Assembly: GCA_021205375.1 (NCBI GenBank)
Contig: JAJPXR010000068.1
Coordinates: 12,035-21,841, forward strand
DNA from: Clostridiales bacterium
GTDB lineage: Bacteria > Bacillota > Clostridia > Oscillospirales > Oscillospiraceae
Direction of reading: 5' to 3'
Length of the DNA stretch: 9,807 nucleotides
Shown here: piece after piece, positions 1 to 5,304 of the stretch
How positions within the stretch are numbered: position 1 is the stretch's first letter
How the letters are laid out: each line of letters starts with the position of its first letter
Position numbers and translations under genes: made by a program
Notes under the pieces: generated by a model
Databases searched by the model: none
What the model was told of the DNA's origin: nothing
The model's input: only the letters and a program-made list of their open reading frames with translations

Positions 1-11
1 GTTCGTTTCAT
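1..11 (-). CDS. Start of the next phage gene (partial, 3 codons visible)
   Basis: An ATG on the minus strand at 11-9 is followed by codons for Lys and Arg before the window ends. It is preceded, after a 7-base spacer, by an AGAAAGGA-like ribosome binding site. In siphophage gene order the gene after the tail tube is normally a tail assembly chaperone, so that is the best guess, but nothing in three codons can confirm it. It lies beyond the hairpin terminator at 60-106, so it would need read-through or its own promoter. Confidence 0.3.
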
Positions 12-59
12 CGCTTTTTCCTTTCTGCGCCTATCGCGCCCCATTTCCGCCGTGTGCTG

Positions 60-106
60 AAAAACCGCCCGCCCATTCCCGCCGCCGGGCGAGGCGGACG
101 GGCGGT
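60..106 (-). terminator. Rho-independent terminator after the tail tube gene
   Basis: On the minus strand the arms ACCGCCCG (64-71) and CGGGCGGT (99-106) pair perfectly, with an inner CCGCC/GGCGG stem (79-83 with 93-97). Five T residues follow directly (A60-A64 on the plus strand). It sits about 30 bases after the tail tube stop codon and should end or attenuate the head-gene transcript. Confidence 0.7.
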
Positions 107-110
107 CACT

Positions 111-138
111 CATTGCAAATTGCTAATTGATCATTGTC
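111..138. repeat. Array of four 7-bp units at the tail tube stop codon
   Basis: Read on the plus strand, four consecutive heptads are visible: CATTGCA, AATTGCT, AATTGAT, CATTGTC. The shared core is ATTG every 7 bases. The last unit overlaps the tail tube stop codon (137-139). Its core differs from the AGCT core of the arrays at 2069, 5029 and 5268, but the period and the placement after a stop codon are the same. Confidence 0.55.
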
Positions 139-544
139 ACGCAGGGTTCGTCACCGTCCAGTCGCTCTGGAGCATCACCACCAGCATGGCGGTGATGAGT
201 TCGTCCACCTTGGCCCCCACCACATAGGTGCTGACGTAGCCGGTGGAGGCGAACACCGTGCCGTCCGGCAGCGTCACCGCCACGGGGACGACGCCCTTGG
301 CGTCCTGGAGGGCTTTCAGCTTCCGGTAGTCGGAGCTGGCGTCGGCGTTGTCGAACAGGTACGTAATTTCATACGCCTGGGTATCCTGCACGCCGGGAAC
401 ATAGTGCTTCATGCTGTCCTTCATGCAGGTAGCGTCCAGCTCGGAGGGCGCGCCGCCGATGTCGCTGATCTCCTGCACGTAGTTCATCTCCACGTCGTTG
501 ACCTTCACGCTGATGCCAATGCTGGACAGGCCCTGATTTGCCAT
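137..544 (-). CDS. Phage tail tube protein
   Basis: This 135-residue protein resembles the major tail (tube) proteins of siphophages. These polymerise as stacked hexameric rings that form the DNA conduit of the tail. Visible hallmarks are the compact size, an N-terminal stretch rich in beta strand (residues 7-25), a central segment DATCMKDSMKHYVPG (about 38-52) of a kind common in Firmicutes tube proteins, and a C-terminal strand pair around GYVSTYVVGAKVDELITA. The start is ATG preceded by AAAGGGATGG at 7 bases. Its position, after the tail terminator and last of the visible late genes, agrees with the assignment. A folded repeat lies just upstream and a terminator just downstream, so it may form its own transcript segment, which would suit a protein needed in many copies. 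The exact Pfam family was not determined. Confidence 0.8.
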   Translation of the reverse strand: MANQGLSSIGISVKVNDVEMNYVQEISDIGGAPSELDATCMKDSMKHYVPGVQDTQAYEITYLFDNADASSDYRKLKALQDAKGVVPVAVTLPDGTVFASTGYVSTYVVGAKVDELITAMLVVMLQSDWTVTNPA

Positions 545-586
545 ATAAAAACCATCCCTTTCTTGTATTTATTCTTGTCTGTTTTC

Positions 587-654
587 GCACTATCCCCCCT
601 TGCCTCCCCTGAAAGGGGAGGAGGGCCGCCGCCTTTAGGCGGTGGCGGAGGGGT
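587..654 (-). repeat. Three-stem foldback repeat, copy 1
   Basis: Plus-strand anatomy: an outer C-rich arm (594-601) faces GAGGGG (648-653). Hairpin 1 is CCTCCCCT/AGGGGAGG (603-610 with 614-621) with loop GAA. Hairpin 2 is GCCGCCGCC/GGCGGTGGC (625-633 with 638-646) with loop TTTA and one G-T pair. A 3-base NGG linker separates the hairpins. It fills most of the 117-bp gap between the tail terminator and tail tube genes. There is no T-tract, so it is not an ordinary terminator. The flank GCACTATCCCCC is shared with copy 2. Confidence 0.75.
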
Positions 655-661
655 TTCTCCA

Positions 662-1045
662 CTAATCCACCAGTCTCATATTTCTCTTATCCACCCTGCG
701 CCCAAACCGCAGGGTTTTTCGCTCATAAGTGCTGTTTTCCACCATATCCGGCCCCATATAGGTCCGTTTCAGGCCGATACTCAGCATGGCCCGGTTGACA
801 AGTGCCGCCAGCGCCGCCGCCGTCTCCCTGTCAAAGGCCCAGATGTCCACCTGGTAGACGATCTCATCCACCACCGGGCAATCGGTGGAGCGGTTGTCGT
901 ACTCCCCATAGGTGACGACCACGCCCTCCGCCACCTCTCTGGGGCAGCTCTGCCGGACGGAAAACGCAATGTCGCTCTCTATCCCCTCCAGCGCCGTTTT
1001 CACCTGGGCTCTGGCATCCACCAGGGTCAGTTCCACCTCGGTCAC
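662..1045 (-). CDS. Phage tail terminator / tail completion protein
   Basis: The product is about 127 residues and is inferred to cap the tail tube and dock it to the head closure protein, in the manner of SPP1 gp17 or lambda gpU. The clearest features are an N-terminal helix region (TEVELTLVDARAQVKTALEG), a central run of beta strands ending in VDEIVYQVDIWAFD, then a helix with AAALAALVNRAMLSIGL. This strand-helix arrangement fits tail terminators. A longer frame opens at ATG 1102, but the best start is GTG at 1045-1043. TGAGAGGAGG places a strong ribosome binding site (1053-1060) 7 bases before it, overlapping the stop codon of the upstream gene. The ATG would overlap the head closure gene by 43 bases and lacks such a site. 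Assignment rests mainly on size and gene order. Confidence 0.65.
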   Translation of the reverse strand: MTEVELTLVDARAQVKTALEGIESDIAFSVRQSCPREVAEGVVVTYGEYDNRSTDCPVVDEIVYQVDIWAFDRETAAALAALVNRAMLSIGLKRTYMGPDMVENSTYERKTLRFGRRVDKRNMRLVD

Positions 1046-1052
1046 GTCCTCG

Positions 1053-1060
1053 CCTCCTCT
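1053..1060 (-). promoter_or_regulatory. Ribosome binding site that decides the tail terminator start
   Basis: AGAGGAGG on the minus strand lies 7 bases before GTG 1045 and overlaps the TGA stop (1062-1060) of the head closure gene. The stop/start arrangement implies translational coupling. Confidence 0.7.
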
Positions 1061-1434
1061 CAGAACAGCCGCTGTAATTGCAGCAGCCGGTATCCCAGCC
1101 ACTGCTGTACCGTCCGCAGCTCGTAGACCTGCCCGTCGATGACGAACCGGTCAAAGGGATACAGTTCCAGCGCCCCGAAGTACGCCCCCTGCACCACATT
1201 GTCGGCGGTCTCCCCCTGGGGTTCCACGGCGCTGCCACCGCTGAGCTTCCCACCGGTCTGCCAGGCCCTTGCCTCCTGCCAACAGATGCCGTCTGCCTCC
1301 CCGTCGGCCACCTCCAGGTCTGGGGTCTCCATGTCGTAATAGCGGACTGTCTCCCCGTAGCTGTCGAGCCTGGTGCGCCGCCGGTGGAGGGCATAGCCCC
1401 GCCGCCAGTCCGACGGGGTCTGCCGGGTCAGCAT
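1060..1434 (-). CDS. Head closure (head-tail stopper) protein
   Basis: This 124-residue protein sits where siphophages encode the small beta-barrel protein that seals the filled head (SPP1 gp16-like, often annotated as minor capsid protein). The N-terminal half is rich in Arg and Tyr (WRRGYALHRRRTRLDSYGE). The C-terminal half ends in a strand-rich segment with FDRFVIDGQVYELRTVQQW, typical of this class, where the binding surface is a small barrel. The ATG at 1434 overlaps the stop region of the connector gene by 7 bases (ATGCTGA), showing translational coupling, and the next gene starts 14 bases after its stop. I assign function from length, position and the C-terminal pattern; I see no catalytic motif and expect none. 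Confidence 0.65.
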   Translation of the reverse strand: MLTRQTPSDWRRGYALHRRRTRLDSYGETVRYYDMETPDLEVADGEADGICWQEARAWQTGGKLSGGSAVEPQGETADNVVQGAYFGALELYPFDRFVIDGQVYELRTVQQWLGYRLLQLQRLF

Positions 1435-1781
1435 CCCACCCTCCGGTAGCGGGCCAGGCTGTCCAGGATGTCGGCCACTGCCTCCTGGTACTCCTCCGGC
1501 CCCAGATAGGTGTCGCTCTGGCTGACCTGCCCCTCGGTGTAAGCGCTGCTCTTGCGGCCCTCCGCCTCGGAGATGTCCCGCCGGTAGAACAGCGCCGCCA
1601 GCTCCACCGCCTTGTGGAGCATCCCGCTGTCCAGCTCGTCCACACCCAGATAGAGCAGCAGCTCCGCCTCCGCGTCAGAAAGCTCGTCCTCCAGCAGAGC
1701 GACCTCATCATCCTCCGGCGCATCCATCCCCAGCTTCCGCTCTAGCTGCTCCAGCAGCGTTTCCATTACTTCATCTGTCAT
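1428..1781 (-). CDS. Phage head-tail connector protein (gp6/gp15-like)
   Basis: This 117-residue, largely helical, acidic protein is predicted to form the ring that extends the portal, as HK97 gp6 and SPP1 gp15 do. The pattern is an acidic N-terminus (residues 1-37), a hydrophobic helix AELLLYLGVDEL (39-50), a second helix MLHKAVELAALFYRR (54-68), a loop with GQVSQSDTYLG (84-94), and a last helix with AVADILDSLARYRR (101-114). The helix order and the last Arg-rich helix are typical of the gp6-like connector family. The ATG at 1781 follows GGGAGGG at about 8 bases. It is the first gene after the long gap behind the capsid gene and is coupled to the head closure gene by a 7-base overlap. Confidence 0.75.
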   Translation of the reverse strand: MTDEVMETLLEQLERKLGMDAPEDDEVALLEDELSDAEAELLLYLGVDELDSGMLHKAVELAALFYRRDISEAEGRKSSAYTEGQVSQSDTYLGPEEYQEAVADILDSLARYRRVGC

Positions 1782-2094
1782 GGGTTATCCCTCCCTTGTT
1801 TCAATGTGCAATAAAGCCTTGATTCTCCGCTTGTTGTAATAACCTTTTGGGAATTTATCTCGCCGTCTGTAAGCACTATCCCCCTCTCGCCTCCCCTGTG
1901 AAGCGCAGACCGAATGGCCAATTCCTCTTATGCGCAAATGCAGGGAGCTATGGCCTTTAGGCCATGCGAGTCGCAAAAGGGGAGGTGGCGCGGCGTAAGC
2001 CGCGACGGAGGGGTTCGGTGTCATCACCGCGCCCGGTCTTTTACTGCCAGCGTTCGGCTACACACCTCACAGCTAATGGCTAACAGCCAACAGC
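1782..2094. other. 313-bp gap between capsid and connector genes, filled with repeats
   Basis: I see no credible gene here. A minus-strand frame of about 80 codons (2027-1785) is made of repeat sequence and gives a low-complexity product with Pro/Ala/Arg runs. The gap holds the foldback repeat copy 2 and one heptad array. The remaining pieces (1800-1870 and 2015-2068) show no feature I recognise apart from the ribosome binding site of the connector gene near 1790-1798. Confidence 0.6.
1873..2014 (-). repeat. Three-stem foldback repeat, copy 2, with an 80-base insert in hairpin 1
   Basis: The outer arms CCCCTC (1881-1886) and GAGGGG (2008-2013) pair perfectly. Hairpin 1 arms CCTCCCCT (1890-1897) and AGGGGAGG (1978-1985) are identical to the other copies, but the GAA loop is replaced by 80 bases (1898-1977). 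That insert carries its own hairpin ATGGCC-TTTA-GGCCAT (1950-1965) and the possible pairing TGCG (1931-1934) with CGCA (1972-1975). Hairpin 2 is CGCGGC-GTAA-GCCGCG (1989-2004). The 3-base NGG linker is kept. Confidence 0.75.
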
Positions 2095-2096
2095 TC
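2069..2096. repeat. Array of four 7-bp units at the capsid stop codon
   Basis: Plus-strand units are ACAGCTA, ATGGCTA, ACAGCCA, ACAGCTC, in phase every 7 bases. The last unit overlaps the TGA stop codon of the major capsid gene (2095-2097). It has the same unit type as the array at 5268-5302, and both lie immediately downstream of a phage gene. Confidence 0.65.
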
Positions 2097-2937
2097 ACTT
2101 ATTCACCGTCATCACTGCCAGCGCGCTGGGCTGCACCACCTTGGCGCCGTAGGCGTGGAGGCCCTTCACTGCGTCGGAGAAATTCTTCTCCAGCCGGTAC
2201 GCCTCCAGCTCCACCAGTTGCTCCGCGAAAGACCCCGCCGCGTTGGTCCCGGCGATGATCTTGTACTTGGTGCCGTTGGTGTTGGGGACGTTGTTGCTCA
2301 GGTGGATCTGGAACCCGGCGGCCTCGCCTACCAGACCGCCCTGGAGGATAGCCTGGTTGTAGCCGGTGCCGTTGCCCACAAACCGCTCGTCCTTCAGGAG
2401 CAGCGCGTGGAACCAGGGCGGCACCACCACCCAGCGCCCCATCATGGGCACGTTGGCCTCAGAAAGGGCGGTCCCCAGGTCCACCAGGTAGTCGTAAGCG
2501 TTGGACGCGGTGGGGGTGACGGCGGTGCTGTCGGTGTAAAGTACGTTGTCCGCCGCGCAGCCCTCCAGCAACAGGTTGGCCAGGTACTGGTCCACAACGT
2601 CGTTGATGCCGTAGCTGGCCCGCTGCATGGCCGCGTCGATGAGCTTGGGGTTGGACTGGGCGTTGTCGATGTCCTTCACCTGGAAGTTGAAGTACTTGGC
2701 CTGGTCGATGACCAGGTTCTGCTGCTCCCCGTCCAGCTCCTCCGGGTCGGCGATGTCACTGCCGTCGTAGTCCTGGATGGTGATGTTGCCGAGCTGATTG
2801 ATGTGGACGGTGTCGCCGTAGGCGCGGATCTCGCCCTCATAGTCCCGATTCATCAGACTGGCGTAAACGTGGACGTTGTCCAGGTGGTCCAGCAGCCGTG
2901 CGGACCAGATCTCAGGAATAAAGTTGTCAAATGCCAT
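2095..2937 (-). CDS. Phage major capsid protein (HK97 fold, P22 coat-like)
   Basis: This 280-residue shell protein polymerises on the scaffold to form the icosahedral head. The start MAFDNFIPEIWSARLLDHL is characteristic of a large group of Firmicutes siphophage capsid proteins. Other features are the strand GDTVHINQLGNITIQDY (41-57), the acidic loop with DIADPEELDG (61-70), the strand KYFNFQVKDID (81-91), a long helix with ASYGINDVVDQYLANLLL (107-124), and GRWVVVPPWFHALLLKDERF (167-186), where 'VVVPPW' matches a conserved strand-turn of this group. There is no N-terminal protease-processed arm, consistent with a separate scaffold gene. The ATG at 2937 follows AAGGAGAGAGGG. It lies 53 bases after the scaffold gene, the classical order. 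Assignment to the P22-coat-like Pfam family is from memory of its pattern; the capsid role itself is secure. Confidence 0.9.
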   Translation of the reverse strand: MAFDNFIPEIWSARLLDHLDNVHVYASLMNRDYEGEIRAYGDTVHINQLGNITIQDYDGSDIADPEELDGEQQNLVIDQAKYFNFQVKDIDNAQSNPKLIDAAMQRASYGINDVVDQYLANLLLEGCAADNVLYTDSTAVTPTASNAYDYLVDLGTALSEANVPMMGRWVVVPPWFHALLLKDERFVGNGTGYNQAILQGGLVGEAAGFQIHLSNNVPNTNGTKYKIIAGTNAAGSFAEQLVELEAYRLEKNFSDAVKGLHAYGAKVVQPSALAVMTVNK

Positions 2938-2990
2938 AGAATCCCTCTCTCCTTATGATGTAATAACGGTGTGATGGTGATTTGCCGCCC

Positions 2991-3425
2991 TCACCGGGCC
3001 AGCACCCTGGTGATTTCCTCCCAGTGGTCGTTGATCTCCCTTCGGGACATCCCCCGCAGACTCTCCCGGCTGTAGCTAGGGCTTCGAGCCGGTTCCTTCG
3101 GCGTGCGGGTGCCCCGCATCCGCTCGGTGACGGCCTGGGCCAGGCTTTCCCGGAACAGGGCCTCGAACAGTTCCACTTGCTCCAGCGCCTGGGCCTCGTC
3201 CTGCCCGGTCAGGAACCGGGCGAAGGCGGTGGGCAGGCCCCGGCTAGCCAGCTCCCGGCCCACCGCGTCCTCCAGCCGCTGGGCTGCGAAAGCGGCCTTT
3301 TCTTCGTCCAGGGCCTTTCGCTCCGCCTCCAGCGCCTGGCGCATCAGCACCGGCCCCTGCTCCGGTGCCGCCGCAGGCGGCTCCATCGGCTCCTGCTGCT
3401 CCTCTCTGCGTTCTTCCTCGTTCAT
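2991..3425 (-). CDS. Capsid scaffolding protein (DUF4355/GP20-like)
   Basis: This 144-residue charged, helical protein is expected to guide capsid assembly and then leave the shell. It begins MNEEERREEQQEP, has a Pro/Ala-rich stretch (about 13-22) and a long coiled-coil-like helix RQALEAERKALDEEKAAFAAQ (about 29-49). It continues with LEDAVGRELASRGLPTAFARFL, a second helix EALFRESLAQAVTERM, and a C-terminus SRREINDHWEEITRVL. That C-terminus resembles the capsid-binding tail of DUF4355-type scaffolds. The frame stays open upstream to an ATG at 3536, but that extension is repeat sequence. The start at 3425 has AAGGAGGG at a 6-base spacing, so I choose it. No protease domain is visible. It lies between portal and capsid as expected. 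Confidence 0.82.
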   Translation of the reverse strand: MNEEERREEQQEPMEPPAAAPEQGPVLMRQALEAERKALDEEKAAFAAQRLEDAVGRELASRGLPTAFARFLTGQDEAQALEQVELFEALFRESLAQAVTERMRGTRTPKEPARSPSYSRESLRGMSRREINDHWEEITRVLAR

Positions 3426-3431
3426 GGTTTT

Positions 3432-3439
3432 CCCTCCTT
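3432..3439 (-). promoter_or_regulatory. Ribosome binding site that decides the scaffold start
   Basis: AAGGAGGG on the minus strand lies 6 bases before ATG 3425. It rules against the longer frame opening at 3536, whose first 37 codons lie inside or next to the intergenic repeat. Confidence 0.75.
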
Positions 3440-3473
3440 GTTTTGCTGAAACGGCTTTTGTCTCCCCGCGCTT

Positions 3474-3547
3474 CTGTAGGGGCGGCGCTTCGCCGCCCGC
3501 AGGAACCACCTGCCTACCTTGGGCGGCCACGCTCACGCCCCCTACAG
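3474..3547. repeat. Pair of opposed TGTAGGGG palindromic units
   Basis: Two units face each other. The left one begins CTGTAGGGGCG (3474-3484) and contains the hairpin GGCGGCG-CTT-CGCCGCC (3481-3497). The right one, on the minus strand, begins CTGTAGGGGGCG (3547-3536) and runs through GTGAGCGTGGCCGCCC. The outer ends pair over 11-12 bases with one extra C; GGGCG (3521-3525) with CGCCC (3536-3540) is an alternative fold. It occupies the gap between portal and scaffold genes. It differs from the foldback repeats elsewhere in the window. Confidence 0.6.
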
Positions 3548-3572
3548 GAACGTACAGGCCCGCTTCAAAAAA

Positions 3573-4973
3573 TCACGTCTTTTCTGCCCGCTGCTTGCTG
3601 ACCTCCTCTCCCCGCTGCCGCCGAATGTTTTCCAGTGCCTCCGCCGGGTCCCGGATGAACCAGAGCTGGCTCAGCAGCGTCTGGTCGTCCACAATGCCCT
3701 GGAGACGGGTCACCATCTCCACGATCTCTCCCTCGTCGATGGGCATATTCACCGTGAACACCACGTCCACATCGTTGGTCCCCACCAGGTCCATCTCCCC
3801 CATGGTGTAGAGCCACCGGTTATAGAGCCGGAACCGCTCCTTGAGGCCCCGCTCCATCCGGCGAATTTTGTTCTTCACCATCAGGTTCATGGTCAGCAGC
3901 TTGAGCTTCAACGCCTGGCCGCTGGCGTTCCCGGCGAACTTCTCGTCGGACATATCCACCGTCAGCGTCATCTTGTGCATCTCCCGCACCAACGCATCGG
4001 CCAGCACCTGCACACTCTGTTCGTCGAAGGTCTTTTGGATGTATTCCACCCGTGCGTCCAACGGTGCGCCGTCCAAAAACTTCTCCCGCGCCAGACGGCC
4101 CTCGTCCCCTTCCCGGAGGGTCATGCCGAAGAACACCAGCAGCGACTCCAAGAACTTTTTCTTGTCGGTCAGACGACTGCTCATGAGCTGGTCGTAGGCG
4201 TCAATGAGGCTGATGATCTGCTCGAAATCCCCCTGCCGCTCGCCGTTGTTCTCGTAGCCGATGACCGGCACTTCCCCGAAATAGTGTTCTCTGGTCTCCC
4301 CTACCTGGTGAAAAACGGCGGTTTTCAAGTCGTCGCTGCGGTAATCCTTTTCCGTGTGGTCGGTGTAAACGGTGAGGAAGTAATACTTCTCCCGTGCGGT
4401 GGTCTCCCGCCGCTCCCACACCAGGGCGAAGAGCTTGTTGTGCTCTACCGTGGAGTCGCAGACCAAAATCCCGCTGCGGGGGTCGATTTTTGCGCTCCGG
4501 GGCCGGGGCTGTTCCTCGCTGGAGGCGTAGCACAGCTCCAGGCACTCGCCAAAAATGCCCATCCCCTTGCCGATCTCCTGGTCCACCTCGCTGATGTGCT
4601 GTCGGTCGAAGCAGTCCAGCAGCGGCGAGAGGTCCAGCGCCTTGTCTGCCGCCCTCCGGCGGCCCAGACTGACCTCCACCCCGCCGAAGGGGTCCTTCTC
4701 CTTCCGGCGGCGGGGGTTGCCGTCGTACTTCACCGGCTCCCCCAGGTAGTACCCCAGGCCCAGGTCCACCACATACTTGGCGTAGTTCACCGCCACCTGC
4801 ACCTCATCGGCGGTTTTTCGCTGGCGCAGGATGGGGTGCAGCCCCCGGTAATAGTCATCCAGCCGCTGGTAACGGCCCGCGGCTTCCTCCGCCCGCTCCA
4901 CCAGGTAACGCAGCACCGCAGGGGAGATGTCCTCTACGTCGGGCACTTCTTCCCGGTCTAAGTAGCAAATCAA
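3573..4973 (-). CDS. Phage portal protein (SPP1 gp6-like)
   Basis: This 466-residue protein forms the dodecameric ring at one vertex through which terminase pumps DNA. Features include the N-terminal segment NYAKYVVDLGLGYYLGEPV (63-81), a clip/wing region with Arg-rich and aromatic stretches (84-240), then IISLIDAYDQLMSSRLTDKK (253-272), which matches the stem helix region of SPP1-type portals. The C-terminal crown region is DVVFTVNMPIDEGEIVEMV (403-421) followed by LLSQLWFIRDPAEALENI. Length fits the family. The start is TTG (4973-4971), with AAGGAGGG nine bases upstream (4983-4990); no in-frame ATG fits better. The next gene is normally a MuF-type minor head protein, but here the scaffold follows after a 147-base gap containing a repeat. 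The 331-base gap behind TerL is also abnormal. Confidence 0.92.
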   Translation of the reverse strand: MICYLDREEVPDVEDISPAVLRYLVERAEEAAGRYQRLDDYYRGLHPILRQRKTADEVQVAVNYAKYVVDLGLGYYLGEPVKYDGNPRRRKEKDPFGGVEVSLGRRRAADKALDLSPLLDCFDRQHISEVDQEIGKGMGIFGECLELCYASSEEQPRPRSAKIDPRSGILVCDSTVEHNKLFALVWERRETTAREKYYFLTVYTDHTEKDYRSDDLKTAVFHQVGETREHYFGEVPVIGYENNGERQGDFEQIISLIDAYDQLMSSRLTDKKKFLESLLVFFGMTLREGDEGRLAREKFLDGAPLDARVEYIQKTFDEQSVQVLADALVREMHKMTLTVDMSDEKFAGNASGQALKLKLLTMNLMVKNKIRRMERGLKERFRLYNRWLYTMGEMDLVGTNDVDVVFTVNMPIDEGEIVEMVTRLQGIVDDQTLLSQLWFIRDPAEALENIRRQRGEEVSKQRAEKT

Positions 4974-5028
4974 TGGTTGTTTCCCTCCTTTTGGTTCAGA
5001 TTGACGTTCGTTTGTGCGGCCCTTGCAG

Positions 5029-5063
5029 TAGCTGTTAGCCGTTAGCTATTAGCTGTTAGCTTT
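5029..5063. repeat. Array of five 7-bp units, inverted relative to 5268-5302
   Basis: Plus-strand units are TAGCTGT, TAGCCGT, TAGCTAT, TAGCTGT, TAGCTTT, in exact 7-base phase. They are the reverse complement of the AnAGCTA units at 5268-5302, so the two arrays can pair across the 204 bases between them. Confidence 0.7.
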
Positions 5064-5157
5064 GAACAGCAAACTTTCTTGGTTGCCCTTTTGACGCAGC
5101 CTTGCCGGTAATTCCGGGAACTTCTCCGTCTCAGAGAACTATCCTTTCTCAACCGAC

Positions 5158-5217
5158 CACCCCTCTTGCCTCCCCTGAAAGGGGAGGGGGACCATGCGAA
5201 GCATGGTGGAGGGGTTT
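5158..5217 (-). repeat. Three-stem foldback repeat, copy 3
   Basis: The outer arms CCCCTC (5160-5165) and GAGGGG (5209-5214) pair. Hairpin 1 is CCTCCCCT-GAA-AGGGGAGG (5169-5187). Hairpin 2 is ACCATGC-GAA-GCATGGT (5191-5207). The linker GGG separates them. It has the same orientation as copies 1 and 2 relative to the phage transcript. Hairpin 2 shares no sequence with the other copies, yet pairs perfectly. Confidence 0.75.
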
Positions 5218-5267
5218 CCTCGTTATCAGTGATAAGCCTCAGCAATAAACCACAACGTTTCGTTTCA

Positions 5268-5302
5268 CGGGCTAAGAGCTAACAGCTAAAAGCTAGCAGC
5301 TC
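5268..5302. repeat. Array of five 7-bp units after the TerL stop codon
   Basis: Plus-strand units are CGGGCTA, AGAGCTA, ACAGCTA, AAAGCTA, GCAGCTC. The array ends 2 bases before the TAA stop of TerL (5307-5305). It forms an imperfect inverted repeat with the array at 5029-5063. Confidence 0.7.
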
Positions 5303-5304
5303 AA

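Larger units (their letters stand above)
4974..5304. other. 331-bp gap between TerL and portal genes, filled with repeats
   Basis: No credible gene lies here. A minus-strand frame of 67 codons (5245-5042) runs through the repeats and gives a basic product without recognisable features. From left to right the gap contains the portal ribosome binding site (4983-4990), a heptad array (5029-5063), a stretch without recognised signals (about 5064-5157), foldback repeat copy 3, about 50 bases of AT-richer sequence, and an inverted heptad array ending 3 bases from the TerL stop codon. Confidence 0.6.

Noticed and set aside
592..654. Foldback repeats as ordinary terminators
   Set aside because: None of the three copies is followed by a T-tract on the minus strand, and one lies where transcription must continue into the tail tube gene unless a separate promoter exists.
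134..1126. 330-codon plus-strand frame across three phage genes and a repeat
   Set aside because: It runs through the tail tube gene, an intergenic repeat and the tail terminator gene in antisense, with a Gly/Pro-rich segment produced by the repeat. It is not a credible protein.
1785..2027. 80-codon minus-strand frame in the capsid-connector gap
   Set aside because: It consists mostly of foldback repeat copy 2 and its insert; no ribosome binding site and a low-complexity product.
3519..4961. 480-codon plus-strand frame opposite the portal gene
   Set aside because: It mirrors the portal in GC-rich sequence, where antisense frames stay open by chance. The product is rich in His, Val, Leu and Pro with no domain pattern, and the opposite strand has a clear portal protein with a ribosome binding site.
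5042..5245. 67-codon minus-strand frame in the TerL-portal gap
   Set aside because: It translates repeat copy 3 and part of a heptad array; basic, featureless product.
5029..5302. CRISPR array
   Set aside because: Units are 7 bases in direct contact, with no spacers and no 25-40-base repeats.
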